NCBI GenBank assembly: GCA_035571515.1
Contig: DATNCQ010000099.1
Coordinates: 1-64,000, forward strand
Source of the DNA: Gp6-AA40 sp035571515
GTDB taxonomy: Bacteria; Acidobacteriota; Vicinamibacteria; Vicinamibacterales; UBA2999
Length of the DNA: 64,000 nt
Direction of reading: 5' to 3'
In this document: piece after piece, positions 1 to 8,179 of the stretch
Position numbering within the stretch: position 1 is the stretch's first letter
Layout of the letters: each line of letters starts with the position of its first letter
The notes under the pieces: generated by a model
Told to the model about the DNA's origin: nothing
The model's database searches: none
What the model saw: only the letters and a program-made list of their open reading frames with translations
Made by a program: the position numbers and the translations under genes

Positions 1-53
1 AGCAGGGCGATGGCGCCGAGGGCGCGCCGCACGCGCGCATTATGCCGTGGGTG

Positions 54-239
54 CTACTTTTTCGCCTTCATCTTGAGCCTGGTGATGGCTCTGTTCAGGT
101 CGGTATTCGCTTTTTGAAGCGCCGCGAGGTCCGCTTCAGCTATCTGGTACTTGCCGGGTTCCGCCACACGAAGCCACAGTCTTTCAGATGCCCGGTGCAG
201 GCTTCGGGCAAGTTCTGCCAGTCTTCTGTCTCTCGCCAT
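54..239 (-). CDS. Small hypothetical protein, 61 aa
   Basis: I do not recognise this small, highly charged protein. It is rich in Arg, Lys, Ala and Leu and looks helical, with no signal peptide or membrane segment. The ATG at 239 is preferred over an in-frame TTG at 254 because a GGAG lies about 8 nt before it. The C-terminus is basic (KMKAKK). It is transcribed away from the tRNA-Pro gene. A spurious ORF is possible, but the ribosome binding site and ordinary amino-acid make-up favour a real gene. Confidence 0.5.
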   Translation of the reverse strand: MARDRRLAELARSLHRASERLWLRVAEPGKYQIAEADLAALQKANTDLNRAITRLKMKAKK

Positions 240-429
240 CGCGTCTCCGCTCAAGGAAAAGGTTCACAGATTGTAGGCGAGATGGCAGCAGGCGATCCTC
301 TTCGCCGTGCCGTCGCCGCAAGCGCGGCCGCCACCATCGGCTTCTCGTCCGGACCAGACGCGGACCACCTCGAAAGGGCAGCGGGGCACGCGTGGCGATC
401 CCGTCGTGGGATAATGCCGGTTCACGGGT

Positions 430-506
430 CGGGGCGTAGCGCAGCCTGGTAGCGCACCTGCCTTGGGCGCAGGGGGTCGCAGGTTCGAATCCTGTCGCCC
501 CGACCA
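430..506 (+). tRNA. tRNA-Pro (UGG anticodon), CCA encoded
   Basis: A complete 77-nt cloverleaf. The 7-bp acceptor stem pairs CGGGGCG with CGCCCCG, followed by discriminator A and an encoded CCA. The D arm contains AGCGCAGCCTGGTAGCGC and the T arm GGTTCGAATCC. The anticodon loop CTTGGGC carries TGG, which reads proline CCA codons. A GATAAT at 410-415 is a possible -10 box, but no clear -35 accompanies it. Confidence 0.97.
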
Positions 507-529
507 CTTTCACAAAGGGTTCAGCGAGA

Positions 530-587
530 CCGGTCACATATGGTCACACGCAAATCGGGCGGCGAGATCCATCCGAAATGTGACCGG
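530..587. repeat. 10-bp inverted repeat downstream of tRNA-Pro
   Basis: CCGGTCACAT at 530-539 is exactly inverted as ATGTGACCGG at 578-587. A partial direct copy (GGTCACACG) lies at 542-550. It sits 24 bp after the tRNA CCA end, between the tRNA and a gene fragment. It may be scar sequence of an excised element or an operator; nothing decides between these. Confidence 0.4.
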
Positions 588-649
588 CGGGACGCGAGCC
601 GACCGCTCTTCCGTGATCCCACTGTCCCTCACCGCTTATTCTTCGACCT

Positions 650-871
650 TCACTTGACCGAATCGCCTTCGGCACACGCCGCACGCTTCGCGCCGGCGCG
701 TTCTTCCACGGGAACGTTCCGAAGCGCCTTGATCATTGCGTCGAACAGATGTCGCGATAGCACCTGAGGTGCGATTTCACCGGCGCCGTCGCGCTCGCTT
801 TCGAACCCGAGCGCCTTGAGGTGCTCGGCAAGGCCAAGGGTGATCAGCTTCTCGTAGAGTCCGGGTTTCAC
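650..871 (-). pseudogene. Fragment resembling the N-terminus of a DUF3427-type DEAD helicase
   Basis: The 73-aa reading frame starts at a GTG and opens KPGLYEKLITLGLAEHL, then has a segment APQVLSRHLFDAMIKALR. This resembles the first 50-60 residues of large DEAD/DEAH helicases with PLD-like nuclease and DUF3427 regions, which begin with GLYE(x)LIT and a 'VLARHL..AL' segment. Those proteins exceed 900 aa, so this is a truncated remnant or a small stand-alone homologue. It follows tRNA-Pro, a classic integration site, which fits a decayed mobile or defence island. The family assignment is from memory of the motif and is tentative. Confidence 0.4.
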
Positions 872-994
872 CAGGCGGCAGCATATCGCGGCGGCGTCGA
901 TGTCAACGACGGTCTTCTAATGCGGTCGGCCAGAGCCTACAGCCCCGTTTGCGTCGCCTGCAGGTTCTCCCTACGATCGATCTCCGGAGGGCCT

Positions 995-1348
995 ATGCAA
1001 GCCAATCGCATTCTCTCACTTATCCTCATCTCCCTTCTTTCCCTCGCCCTGCCGCTCGGCGCACAGACGAAGGCGAAGTCCACATCCAAGGCGACAGCAC
1101 CTGCGACGAAGACGGCGACCGCGGCGAAGAGCACCGCGGCCGCACCGACCGCGAACGTCCTCATCGATCTCAATGCGGCGACGCGGGCGCAGTTGATAGC
1201 GATGCCGGGAATCGGGGAGGCCTACGCGGACAAGATCATTGCCGGCAGGCCGTACACGCGGAAGGACCAGTTGCTCACCAAGAAGATCGTCCCGCAGGCG
1301 ACCTACGACAAGATCAAGGACAACGTGATCGCAAGACAGACGAAGTAG
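995..1348 (+). CDS. Secreted ComEA-like helix-hairpin-helix protein
   Basis: A 117-aa protein with an N-terminal signal peptide (MQANRILSLILISLLSLALP, then GAQ), a Lys/Thr/Ala-rich linker, and a C-terminal helix-hairpin-helix domain. The domain contains DLNAATRAQLIAMPGIGEAYADKI, typical of ComEA-type DNA-binding domains. Such domains bind DNA non-specifically through the backbone; ComEA takes part in transformation uptake, but stand-alone secreted versions are common and undefined. GGAGG at 986-990 precedes the ATG by 4 nt and sets the start. The gene ends at a strong bidirectional terminator shared with the convergent phosphatase gene. Confidence 0.85.
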   Translation: MQANRILSLILISLLSLALPLGAQTKAKSTSKATAPATKTATAAKSTAAAPTANVLIDLNAATRAQLIAMPGIGEAYADKIIAGRPYTRKDQLLTKKIVPQATYDKIKDNVIARQTK

Positions 1349-1373
1349 CTCGAAGCTTGATCGGTCTCGCATG

Positions 1374-1399
1374 AAAGGGCCGGGGCGACCCGGCCCTTT
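1374..1399. terminator. Bidirectional intrinsic terminator
   Basis: A perfect stem GGGCCGGG/CCCGGCCC with a GCGA loop, flanked by AAA on the left and TTTT on the right. It therefore works in both orientations between two convergent genes. The T tract merges into the stop codon of the minus-strand phosphatase gene. Confidence 0.9.
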
Positions 1400-1900
1400 T
1401 CACGTCGTGGCGTCGCGCGTCGGCTCGTGCCCGCCCGAGTCCGCGAGCATCCGCTCGATGAACGCCTTCCAAATCTCATCGGGCTCCCATACGGAGCGCA
1501 TCGGTTCGAACGCCCTCTCGACCGTCCATCCTTCGCGTATGACGCGATAGAGACCAATAAATGCCGTCACTCGGAAGTTCGCCGCACAGTGCACGAGCGC
1601 CTTCTCACCCTTATGCGCGTCCATCGCCGCAAAGAATGCACGGAGGTCTTCTGGTGTCGGTGACTTGAACTGAACCGGGATGTGAACATATTGCATCCCG
1701 AGCGCGCGCACCGAGCCGGCCTCGTCACGAAGCGCGTAACGCGGGTCATCGTGCAGCGCCAGGTTGATAACTACGCTCACACCCTGGCGAGCCGCGTCCT
1801 CGAGCTGCTCTTCATTCGGCTGACCCGCGGTCAAAAGAGTCTCTTCGAGACAGCGAAAATTCCTCGCATCGGCGATCGAACTGCTTGTCCTCACAAGCAC
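1400..1900 (-). CDS. Tyrosine/dual-specificity phosphatase-like protein with variant P-loop
   Basis: A 166-aa cytoplasmic protein of the DSP-like phosphatase group. It has the early segment LLTAGQPNEEQLEDAARQG, a central VVINLALHDD and the active-site segment LVHCAANFR. Canonical PTPs use C-x5-R; here the Cys and Arg are separated by only four residues (C-AANF-R). I recall the same spacing in a subgroup annotated as protein tyrosine phosphatase family, so it may be a lineage feature and not decay. The start is a GTG at 1900 because no suitable ATG exists. It is convergent with the HHH gene and divergent from the cytochrome gene. Confidence 0.75.
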   Translation of the reverse strand: MLVRTSSSIADARNFRCLEETLLTAGQPNEEQLEDAARQGVSVVINLALHDDPRYALRDEAGSVRALGMQYVHIPVQFKSPTPEDLRAFFAAMDAHKGEKALVHCAANFRVTAFIGLYRVIREGWTVERAFEPMRSVWEPDEIWKAFIERMLADSGGHEPTRDATT

Positions 1901-2028
1901 ACGATAACGCGCCTCGAAAGAAAAAGAGCGCGAATTTCATTGGTCGTAGAGGCGAATTCATCGCGCGTAACTGGCAATTCGCTTGCGGAACGACGACGCC
2001 GTGCTCCCGCCCCGTATCAGGAGAGGCC

Positions 2029-5000
2029 ATGCACATAGTCCGTCGTCTTCGGACGAGCCGGATCGCGCTCGCGATCGTCGGCTCGGCACTGGGGATGTGC
2101 GCGATGACCGGCTACCGGCTGCTCGCGCAGACCTCAGGGGGGACGCTCGGTGCCCCGTTCACGCGTCAGATCCTCGAGCCGGCGCTGCCCGAATCACCGT
2201 TCGATCTCCGCTTCTTCAGCACGGCCGTTAAGGTAGGCGCCGACGGCCGCATCGTCCGCGATGTCAACGCGCCGGGTCCGTCGCGCCTCGTCGGCGCGGA
2301 GGCGGCCGGCGTTCGCGCGGGACTGCCGCGCTTCACCAAGATCCTGTTTGCCAATGCGTACGACAACGGGACGCCGAGTGAAGGCGATCGCATCGACCCG
2401 AACAATCCGATCGTGAAGAGCGGCAGTCAGCACTGGCCGTTCGTCAAGCAGCCGATGCGCAGCTGGCCGAACGCGCTCGCCGTGACACCCGATGGCGCGA
2501 AGGTCTACGTCACGCTGCCAGGGCGCGAAGGCTATCCCGACTGGCGTCTCGCCGTCATCAACGCGCCTGGCCGCCGCGTCATCCGGTGGATCGACCTGCG
2601 TCCGGCAGGGCAGACCCGTGCCACGCGTCCGGGCGGACTCGCCATCTCTCCGGCGAACACCGCCATCTACCCGCGTCCGTACGTCGTCGTCGCGAACGAA
2701 TACGCGAACTTCGCCAGCGTCGTCGATACCGGAAACGACGCGGTGATCGGCGAGTTCAAGACGGGCTTCTACGGTGAAGATCTGATCTTCAACGCGAACG
2801 GCACGCGTCTCTACTTGACGGATCGATTCAAGGACGAGGTGCACGCGTTCGCGATCACAGCCGGCCCCATCTTCACGGAGCTGGCCGAAATTCCGACAGG
2901 CACGAACGTGCTCGATCGCACCAACCCGCGCGACCTCGCGCTGAGCGCGGACGGCCGCACGCTGTACGTCGCGAACACGCTCGGCCACACCATCGCCGTG
3001 ATCAACGTCGCCGGCGACGCCAACACACTGGTCCGCACCATGCCGGTCGGCGGCCTCGCCACCGACGTCAAGGTCGCCGGCCGATGGGGCATCGTCTCCG
3101 GCCACGAAACCAACAGCGTGTTGAATCAGCCGGAAACGGGTCATGGTCTGCCGAAGATGGAAAACGGCGTTGCCGTGCGCAACAACGGCCAGCCGCTCGG
3201 CTACCTGCCGGTCATGAGCGACGCCACCCGTGCCGCCACGTTCGACGACATCGGCACCGAGCTGAACGTGTTCGACACGGCGACCAATCGCTTCGTCTAC
3301 CGCTACGTCGATTCCGAGCGCGATCTGTCGATGTCGGTGACGCCCGGCGCCATCGTGGATCTGGGCGACCATCAGGCGGGACAGAAAATCATCCGTGGCA
3401 GCGGCGCGGAGCAGATCGCCGTGCGCGGGGACCTGCTGTTCGTCAGCCAGCTCCACTCGGACAAGGTCGAAGTGTTCCACATCAATCAGGCGGCCACTGA
3501 CCCGTCGCAGATTCTGGCCCCGGTGGACCATGGCTTCGAGTTCACCGGCGGGATCACGCCGCAGGGGGTTGCGGTCTCACCCGACGGGCAGACGCTCTTT
3601 GTCGCGAACATGCAGACGGAAGACGTCTCGTTCCTCGGCGTCAGCCCCGATGGCTCGCTGACGAGGCAGGGCTTCGTGGCCGTCGGCGTGACGGACCAGA
3701 CGCCCGATCCGGTCAAGGGCGGCCACGGCGATCACCTCTTCGCCACGCACGAGGAGGTCGGGCTCCGCTGGCTCTTCACGCAGTCCTATTCGGACGATGG
3801 CCAGAAGTCGTGCGGGCATTGCCACTGGCAGAGCCGGAACGACGGCAATCAATGGAATGTCGCGGCCAATGCCCTTGGCGGACCCAAGGCGGTGCCGCAG
3901 AACAAGGATCTCTCGGACAACTGGCCGCAGTGGTTCGAAGGTCTGCTCAACAACATGACCAGCTACGCATCGACCTGCAACGGCGAGCTGGTCAACGCCG
4001 AGCGCCAAACCGCGCTCTTCCCGCAGGCGACGCTCGCCGCGCGCTTCCAGGCGCGCGACGCATTCGTGCGCGCGAAGACCGCGGAGAACTCGCGCGGCAT
4101 CGGACGGCCGGAGCTGGAAGGCGACACGTTCTCGATCGGCTTCTACGACATGGCCTTCGACCAGATCCTCTGGACGCAGAACGAAACGCGCCTGATGCCG
4201 AATCCGCTGAAGCAGTTCCCGAGCTCCGCGGAGGCCGCCACCGTTGCGCGCGGCAAGTTCCTGTTCACCGCCGAGGTGGACCACGGAGGCGCCGGCTGCG
4301 CCAGTTGCCACCACAACGGCAACAAGATCACCAACGGTGAGGTCGACGACACGTTCCAGGACTTCAACATCCACGAACCTGGTGTCGTGTCAGACGCGAC
4401 CGTCAGCAACGACGGCCCCTTCCTCCGGCTGAACAACCAGTACATCTTCAAGGAATTCGCGCCACCGAGCGATTCCGGCGGCCGGCAGAACATCAGCAGC
4501 CGGAACACGAAACACCTGCGCGCGTTCTGGGACAGCGTCCCGCGGTGGCTCAATCACGGCGCCGCGCACACCATCCGGGAGATCCTGCTCGCGCCGGACT
4601 CGCCGCTGCTCGCGCCGGGCGAACGCGGCTTCAACTTCCGCACGGTGCGCACCGATCACTCGCGCAGGGTGGCGCACGATTTCCTCGGCGGCCCGCCGAT
4701 CGTGCTGCCGACCGACGTCCCGATCACCTTCGCCGACAGCAGTGGCCAGCTTGCGGGCGACGGCAAGGGTCCGATCTACGTCAGCCTCGACAGGCCGGTG
4801 CAGGTGTCACCGCCGGACGCGGCGTACCCCGAGGGACGGCTGCTCGTCGATCGGCTCGGCTCCGACAACCTCGCGCCGCTCATCGTCGTCAATGGCGGCG
4901 TGCGGCAGATCAACCCCGTACTGGCCGCCAACAACATCGCGGTGATCAAGGACACGCACGGCAAGACGTCCCAGCTCACTTCGACGGACCTCGACGCGCT

Positions 5001-5031
5001 CGCGCTCTACCTCAACTCGCTGCAGAAGTAG
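2029..5031 (+). CDS. Secreted YVTN beta-propeller / di-heme cytochrome c protein
   Basis: A 1000-aa exported protein. A signal peptide (HIVRRLRTSRIALAIVGSAL) is followed by an N-terminal half with repeated blade motifs such as 'ALSADGRTLYVANTLGHTI' and 'AVSPDGQTLFVANMQTEDV', typical of YVTN beta-propellers. The C-terminal half has two c-type heme sites, CGHCH at residue 595 and CASCH at residue 757, and resembles di-heme cytochrome c peroxidase/MauG-like domains. It probably acts in the periplasm in electron transfer or oxidation. AGGAG at 2019-2023 fixes the ATG at 2029. It is the first gene of a set continuing with DUF6152 and DLxGxW genes. Confidence 0.85.
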   Translation: MHIVRRLRTSRIALAIVGSALGMCAMTGYRLLAQTSGGTLGAPFTRQILEPALPESPFDLRFFSTAVKVGADGRIVRDVNAPGPSRLVGAEAAGVRAGLPRFTKILFANAYDNGTPSEGDRIDPNNPIVKSGSQHWPFVKQPMRSWPNALAVTPDGAKVYVTLPGREGYPDWRLAVINAPGRRVIRWIDLRPAGQTRATRPGGLAISPANTAIYPRPYVVVANEYANFASVVDTGNDAVIGEFKTGFYGEDLIFNANGTRLYLTDRFKDEVHAFAITAGPIFTELAEIPTGTNVLDRTNPRDLALSADGRTLYVANTLGHTIAVINVAGDANTLVRTMPVGGLATDVKVAGRWGIVSGHETNSVLNQPETGHGLPKMENGVAVRNNGQPLGYLPVMSDATRAATFDDIGTELNVFDTATNRFVYRYVDSERDLSMSVTPGAIVDLGDHQAGQKIIRGSGAEQIAVRGDLLFVSQLHSDKVEVFHINQAATDPSQILAPVDHGFEFTGGITPQGVAVSPDGQTLFVANMQTEDVSFLGVSPDGSLTRQGFVAVGVTDQTPDPVKGGHGDHLFATHEEVGLRWLFTQSYSDDGQKSCGHCHWQSRNDGNQWNVAANALGGPKAVPQNKDLSDNWPQWFEGLLNNMTSYASTCNGELVNAERQTALFPQATLAARFQARDAFVRAKTAENSRGIGRPELEGDTFSIGFYDMAFDQILWTQNETRLMPNPLKQFPSSAEAATVARGKFLFTAEVDHGGAGCASCHHNGNKITNGEVDDTFQDFNIHEPGVVSDATVSNDGPFLRLNNQYIFKEFAPPSDSGGRQNISSRNTKHLRAFWDSVPRWLNHGAAHTIREILLAPDSPLLAPGERGFNFRTVRTDHSRRVAHDFLGGPPIVLPTDVPITFADSSGQLAGDGKGPIYVSLDRPVQVSPPDAAYPEGRLLVDRLGSDNLAPLIVVNGGVRQINPVLAANNIAVIKDTHGKTSQLTSTDLDALALYLNSLQK

Positions 5032-5109
5032 TCACCTCGGCACGACCACCAACGCCTCCCGGAGCGATCGACGACGATCGCCCCGGGGGCGGTTCGTACG
5101 GGTGGGCGA

Positions 5110-5207
5110 GGCGGACCTGCAGGTCCTCTACGTACTGTCGACAGGCGGACCTGAAGGTCCGCCTCTACGTACCGTCGCGGGGCGGACCTGAAGGTCCGCC
5201 TCTACGT
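5110..5207. repeat. Three palindromic intergenic repeats (CTACGT family)
   Basis: Two full copies (5144-5170, 5181-5207) consist of arms GGCGGACC and GGTCCGCC around TGAA, followed by TCTACGT. A degenerate copy lies at 5110-5133 (GCGGACCTGCAGGTCC then TCTACGT). All share orientation. The array occupies most of the gap between the cytochrome gene and the DUF6152 gene. The same family recurs through the window. Confidence 0.9.
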
Positions 5208-5254
5208 CGGTCAGGGTGCTATACTCCGTCTCTCATCGATAGGGGACAGAGCCG

Positions 5255-5674
5255 ATGAACACGATATCGAAGGCCGCACTGGCCGCCTTCTCGCTCGCGC
5301 TGCTGGCGGTGCCGGCAGCCGCGCACCATTCGCTGACCGCCGAATTCAATCCCGATACGACGGTCACCATGAAGGGTGTGATGACGAGCATCGAGTGGAT
5401 CAACCCTCACATCTATATCTACTTCGATGTCGTCGACAAGGACGGCAAGAAGTCGCAGTTCGCCGTCGAGACGTTTCCACCGAACCACATGCGGTCCCGC
5501 TACGGCCTGACCAAGCAGGTGCTGTCCGCCGACTTCGACAAGAAAGAGATGATGGTCGTCGAGGTGAACCCGGCGAAGAACGGCAAGGCGGTGGGATGGC
5601 TGACGAAGCTGACCTATCCCGATGGGCATTTCATCAAGCTGACGGCCGAACCAGGCAGCCCGGAAGCCAGATGA
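5255..5674 (+). CDS. DUF6152 family secreted protein
   Basis: A 139-aa exported protein. The signal peptide ends AVPAAA, directly followed by HHS (His24-His25), so signal peptidase I cleavage would leave His at the N-terminus. The family signature WINPHIYI gives His52 (mature 29), and the C-terminal part contains VTMKGVMTSIEW and a Lys-rich middle. The family has no known function to my knowledge; a copper-binding histidine-brace role is my inference. A TATACT -10-like box at 5220-5225 and AGGGG upstream suggest its own promoter. The next gene follows 12 bp downstream, so the pair is probably an operon. Confidence 0.85.
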   Translation: MNTISKAALAAFSLALLAVPAAAHHSLTAEFNPDTTVTMKGVMTSIEWINPHIYIYFDVVDKDGKKSQFAVETFPPNHMRSRYGLTKQVLSADFDKKEMMVVEVNPAKNGKAVGWLTKLTYPDGHFIKLTAEPGSPEAR

Positions 5675-5686
5675 GGAGGCTCGGCA

Positions 5687-6514
5687 ATGCGTAGCAGAGT
5701 GACGACAGTTGCGGTTATCAGCGCGGGAATCGTGTGCCTCTCGCTCGTGCTCGTCGGCGCGCAGGCAGGCGCACAGGGCAAGCAGGACGGCGCGCGCGCG
5801 GCCACGGCTTCAGTGGCGACACCGAAGCTGCCCGACGGCCACCCGGATCTGAACGGGCAGTGGTATCACCGGATTGGTCCGCCGGTTCCGCAGCTCAAGC
5901 CCGGCCAGTCGTACGACGCGGCGATTGCCAAGCCGATCGGCATCGCCCAGTTCAACCCGGGCCGGCCGGCGTACAAGCCCGAGTTCCTCGCCAAGGTCAA
6001 GGACCTCGACACGCGGCAGGTGAAGACCGATCCGGCGTGGTACTGTCAGCCGCCCGGCGTGCCGCGCATCGGCCCACCGCAGAAGATCGTGCAGACCGCG
6101 AAGGAACTGGTGTTCCTCTACGACGATCTGAACGGCAACTTCTTCCGCGTCGTGCGGATGAACGCCGCCCATCGCACCGACATCGAGGCGTCGGCGCACG
6201 GCGACTCGGTCGGCCGCTGGGAAGGTGACACGCTGGTCGTCGACGTCACCAATCTCGACGAGACCACCTGGCTGTCCGACAACGGCCTCTTCCACAGCGA
6301 CAAGACGCATGTCATCGAGCGCCTTCGCCGCGAGGGCGACACGATGCACTACGACGTCACCGTGGAAGATCCAGTGGTGTTCTCGGAGCCGTGGAAGCAG
6401 CGCTCGCGCGACCTGAAGCTGATGAAGGACTACGAGATCGAGGAGGCGCCGTACTGCTCGGAGCGCGATGCCTCGGACCTTCAGGACCTCTCGCACCACG
6501 GAAACCTGCGCTAG
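5687..6514 (+). CDS. Secreted DLxGxW-family protein (function unknown)
   Basis: A 275-aa exported protein of an uncharacterised family with seven members in this window. After the signal peptide (ending LVGAQAGAQG) comes the motif PDLNGQW, then a Cys-Pro-Gly segment (CQPPGVPRIGPP), the hallmark GRWEGDTLVVDVTNL with ETTWL, and a closing VTVEDPVVFSEPWKQ. The GxW start and alternating beta pattern resemble lipocalin-like barrels, which is only an inference. GAGGAGG precedes the ATG by 7 nt. It lies 12 bp behind the DUF6152 gene, repeating a pairing seen elsewhere here. Confidence 0.8.
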   Translation: MRSRVTTVAVISAGIVCLSLVLVGAQAGAQGKQDGARAATASVATPKLPDGHPDLNGQWYHRIGPPVPQLKPGQSYDAAIAKPIGIAQFNPGRPAYKPEFLAKVKDLDTRQVKTDPAWYCQPPGVPRIGPPQKIVQTAKELVFLYDDLNGNFFRVVRMNAAHRTDIEASAHGDSVGRWEGDTLVVDVTNLDETTWLSDNGLFHSDKTHVIERLRREGDTMHYDVTVEDPVVFSEPWKQRSRDLKLMKDYEIEEAPYCSERDASDLQDLSHHGNLR

Positions 6515-6515
6515 C

Positions 6516-6587
6516 GAACTCCCACTTACCAACTCCCAATTCCCAAACCCGACGCTTCGGTTGGGCGTTGGGAGTTGGGAGTTGGGG
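6516..6587. repeat. Stem-loop built of AACTCCCA / TGGGAGTT words
   Basis: The left arm (6516-6550) repeats AACTCCCA-type words and the right arm (6559-6587) their complement (TTGGGAGTTGGGAGTT), so the whole forms a long imperfect hairpin. Its composition differs from the surrounding genes. It fills the gap between the DLxGxW gene and the membrane-protein pair. Confidence 0.8.
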
Positions 6588-6596
6588 TTTATCGCG

Positions 6597-7106
6597 GTGC
6601 CCGCCCCCCAATTCCTCAACACGCTCGAGCGCACCGGCCTGAGCACCTGGATCCGTGAGTCGGAGTCGGCGTTCGCGTACTACTTCGTCCTCGTCATCCA
6701 CAACATCGGCCTGGCACTCCTCGTCGGCGCCTGTGGCGTGCTGGGCGCCCGCCTCCTCGGGTTCGTGCCGGAGCTGCCGGTCGCACCACTGCGGCGTTTC
6801 TTTCCCATCGTCTGGGCCGGCTTCTGGCTCAACGTCGTTTCGGGCGTCTTCCTCCTGATCGCGTACCCGACGAAAGCGCTGACGAACCCGCTCTTCTACA
6901 TCAAGCTCGTGCTCATCGTGCTGGGCGTCGTGGCGCTCAGACGAATCGAGCGGCAGCTCTCGCGTGATGGAGCAGCGCGCGAGGCCACGCCGCGGGTGAC
7001 ACGTTCGCTCGCGCTGTGGATGCTCGGCGCGTGGCTCGGGGTCCTGACCGCCGGCCGCGCCCTTGCCTACACGGCCAGCTATATCCTCTACGGCAAGGGC
7101 ACGTGA
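6597..7106 (+). CDS. DUF6644-like integral membrane protein
   Basis: A 169-aa protein with four predicted membrane helices. The first carries YYFVLVIHNIGLALLVG, whose His and following glycines are shared by all four related proteins in this window. A downstream segment RLLGFVPELPVAPL matches the 'RLLG' loop of DUF6644 proteins. The GTG at 6597 is the best start: the upstream frame runs into the repeat element and shows no ribosome binding site. Its stop overlaps the next GTG by 4 bp, implying translational coupling. The role is unknown; a heme-binding or partner membrane subunit is plausible. Confidence 0.7.
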   Translation: MPAPQFLNTLERTGLSTWIRESESAFAYYFVLVIHNIGLALLVGACGVLGARLLGFVPELPVAPLRRFFPIVWAGFWLNVVSGVFLLIAYPTKALTNPLFYIKLVLIVLGVVALRRIERQLSRDGAAREATPRVTRSLALWMLGAWLGVLTAGRALAYTASYILYGKGT

Positions 7107-8080
7107 GCTTCGACTTCGATCACCTGCACCTGCTGCTCAACCACGTGCCGATCATCGGCTTCTTCGTGGGCGCCGGGCTGTTCGTGGCCTCGTTCACGGG
7201 GAGCAACGACGATCTCCGCCGCAGCTCGCTGATCATCTTCGCGGCGGTCGCCCTTCTCACCATTCCGACGTTCGTCAGCGGCGTCGGCGCCGATCGATCG
7301 ATCGCGCGCGAGCCCGGCGTGTCCGACCTGCTCGTGAAGCGGCACGAAGGCGCGGCGATGCTGGGACTCTGGTGCGTGGAAGCGACGGGCGCCGCGGCGC
7401 TGATGGCGCTCTGGCACTCACGACGGCCGGGAGGCGCCTCGCGCAGGCATCTCGCCGCGGTCATGCTGCTGGCGATCGTGGCCGCCATCCTGATGGGAAG
7501 AACGGGCAACACCGGCGGCGACATCAGGCATCCGCAGCCGGGCGTAGCGGCTGGCGCAGCCATCGCGGAGGGACCGGTCGGATCGCTCATTCACGTGTTC
7601 GAACCGTCTCCCGACGGCTTCACGGATTTGATGGTCGTGAACAAGTGGTGGTGGGCCGCGATGATGGTGCTGCACTTCGTCGGCCTCTCGCTCATCATCG
7701 GCGTGGTCGGCGCGATCAACCTGCGCATCCTCGGTTTCGCGAAGGAGCTGCCGGTTGGGCCCCTCCATCGATTGCTTCCGCTCGCGATGGCCGGCCTCGG
7801 CATCAACGTCGTCACGGGCATGCTGGCGTTCATCGGCATGCCCGCCTACTACGCGGCCGACATCGCCTTCTGGTTCAAGCTCGGGGCGCTGATGCTGCTG
7901 GGCCTCAACGTTGCGGTCTTCTATCTCACCGGCATCTTCCATCGGGTCGAGCACCTGGGTCCGGGTGACGATGCGGCGATCTCAGCGAAGATCGTCGCCG
8001 CAAGCTCGCTGGTGCTCTGGTTCGCCGTCATCATCAGCGGCCGCTACATCCAGCATTTCGAAGACTCGCTCCGCTTTTGA
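7103..8080 (+). CDS. Membrane protein: DUF2231-like plus DUF6644-like halves
   Basis: A 325-aa protein with about eight hydrophobic helices. The N-terminal half starts HLHLLLNHVPIIGFFVGAG, reminiscent of DUF2231 proteins, and contains KRHEGAAMLGLW and GDIRHP. The C-terminal half repeats the DUF6644 pattern (MMVLHFVGLSLIIG, then NLRILGFAKELPVGPL) seen in the preceding gene. It starts at a GTG overlapping the previous stop (GTGA), so the two are co-translated. Several membrane-embedded histidines could ligate heme b. An internal fusion of two membrane modules is directly visible; function is unknown. Confidence 0.7.
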   Translation: MSFDFDHLHLLLNHVPIIGFFVGAGLFVASFTGSNDDLRRSSLIIFAAVALLTIPTFVSGVGADRSIAREPGVSDLLVKRHEGAAMLGLWCVEATGAAALMALWHSRRPGGASRRHLAAVMLLAIVAAILMGRTGNTGGDIRHPQPGVAAGAAIAEGPVGSLIHVFEPSPDGFTDLMVVNKWWWAAMMVLHFVGLSLIIGVVGAINLRILGFAKELPVGPLHRLLPLAMAGLGINVVTGMLAFIGMPAYYAADIAFWFKLGALMLLGLNVAVFYLTGIFHRVEHLGPGDDAAISAKIVAASSLVLWFAVIISGRYIQHFEDSLRF

Positions 8081-8081
8081 A

Positions 8082-8130
8082 GGCGGACCTAAAGGTCCGC
8101 CTCTACGTGCGTGAAGGTCCGCCTCTACGT
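8082..8130. repeat. Palindromic intergenic repeats (CTACGT family)
   Basis: A full copy at 8082-8108 has arms GGCGGACC and GGTCCGCC around TAAA, followed by TCTACGT. A half copy (GAAGGTCCGCC plus TCTACGT) ends at 8130. They lie immediately after the membrane gene and before a TATAAG box (8148-8153) upstream of the TonB receptor. Confidence 0.85.
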
Positions 8131-8179
8131 GGAACTTCTGACCGTGATATAAGGGCCCCCATTCCGAGGTGAGGCTGCC

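Noticed and set aside
1..53. Left-edge sequence before the first gene
   Set aside because: Too short, with no start, stop or motif that supports a feature.
184..537. 117-aa minus-strand frame with a GATGFEPATPCAQGRCATRLRYAP segment
   Set aside because: This is the well-known false translation of the antisense of a tRNA gene (here tRNA-Pro at 430-506).
8125..8153. CTACGT tail of a palindrome acting as a -35 box 17 bp before TATAAG
   Set aside because: The spacing works here but not at 5202-5225 (12 bp) or at other copies, so the tail is not a general promoter element.
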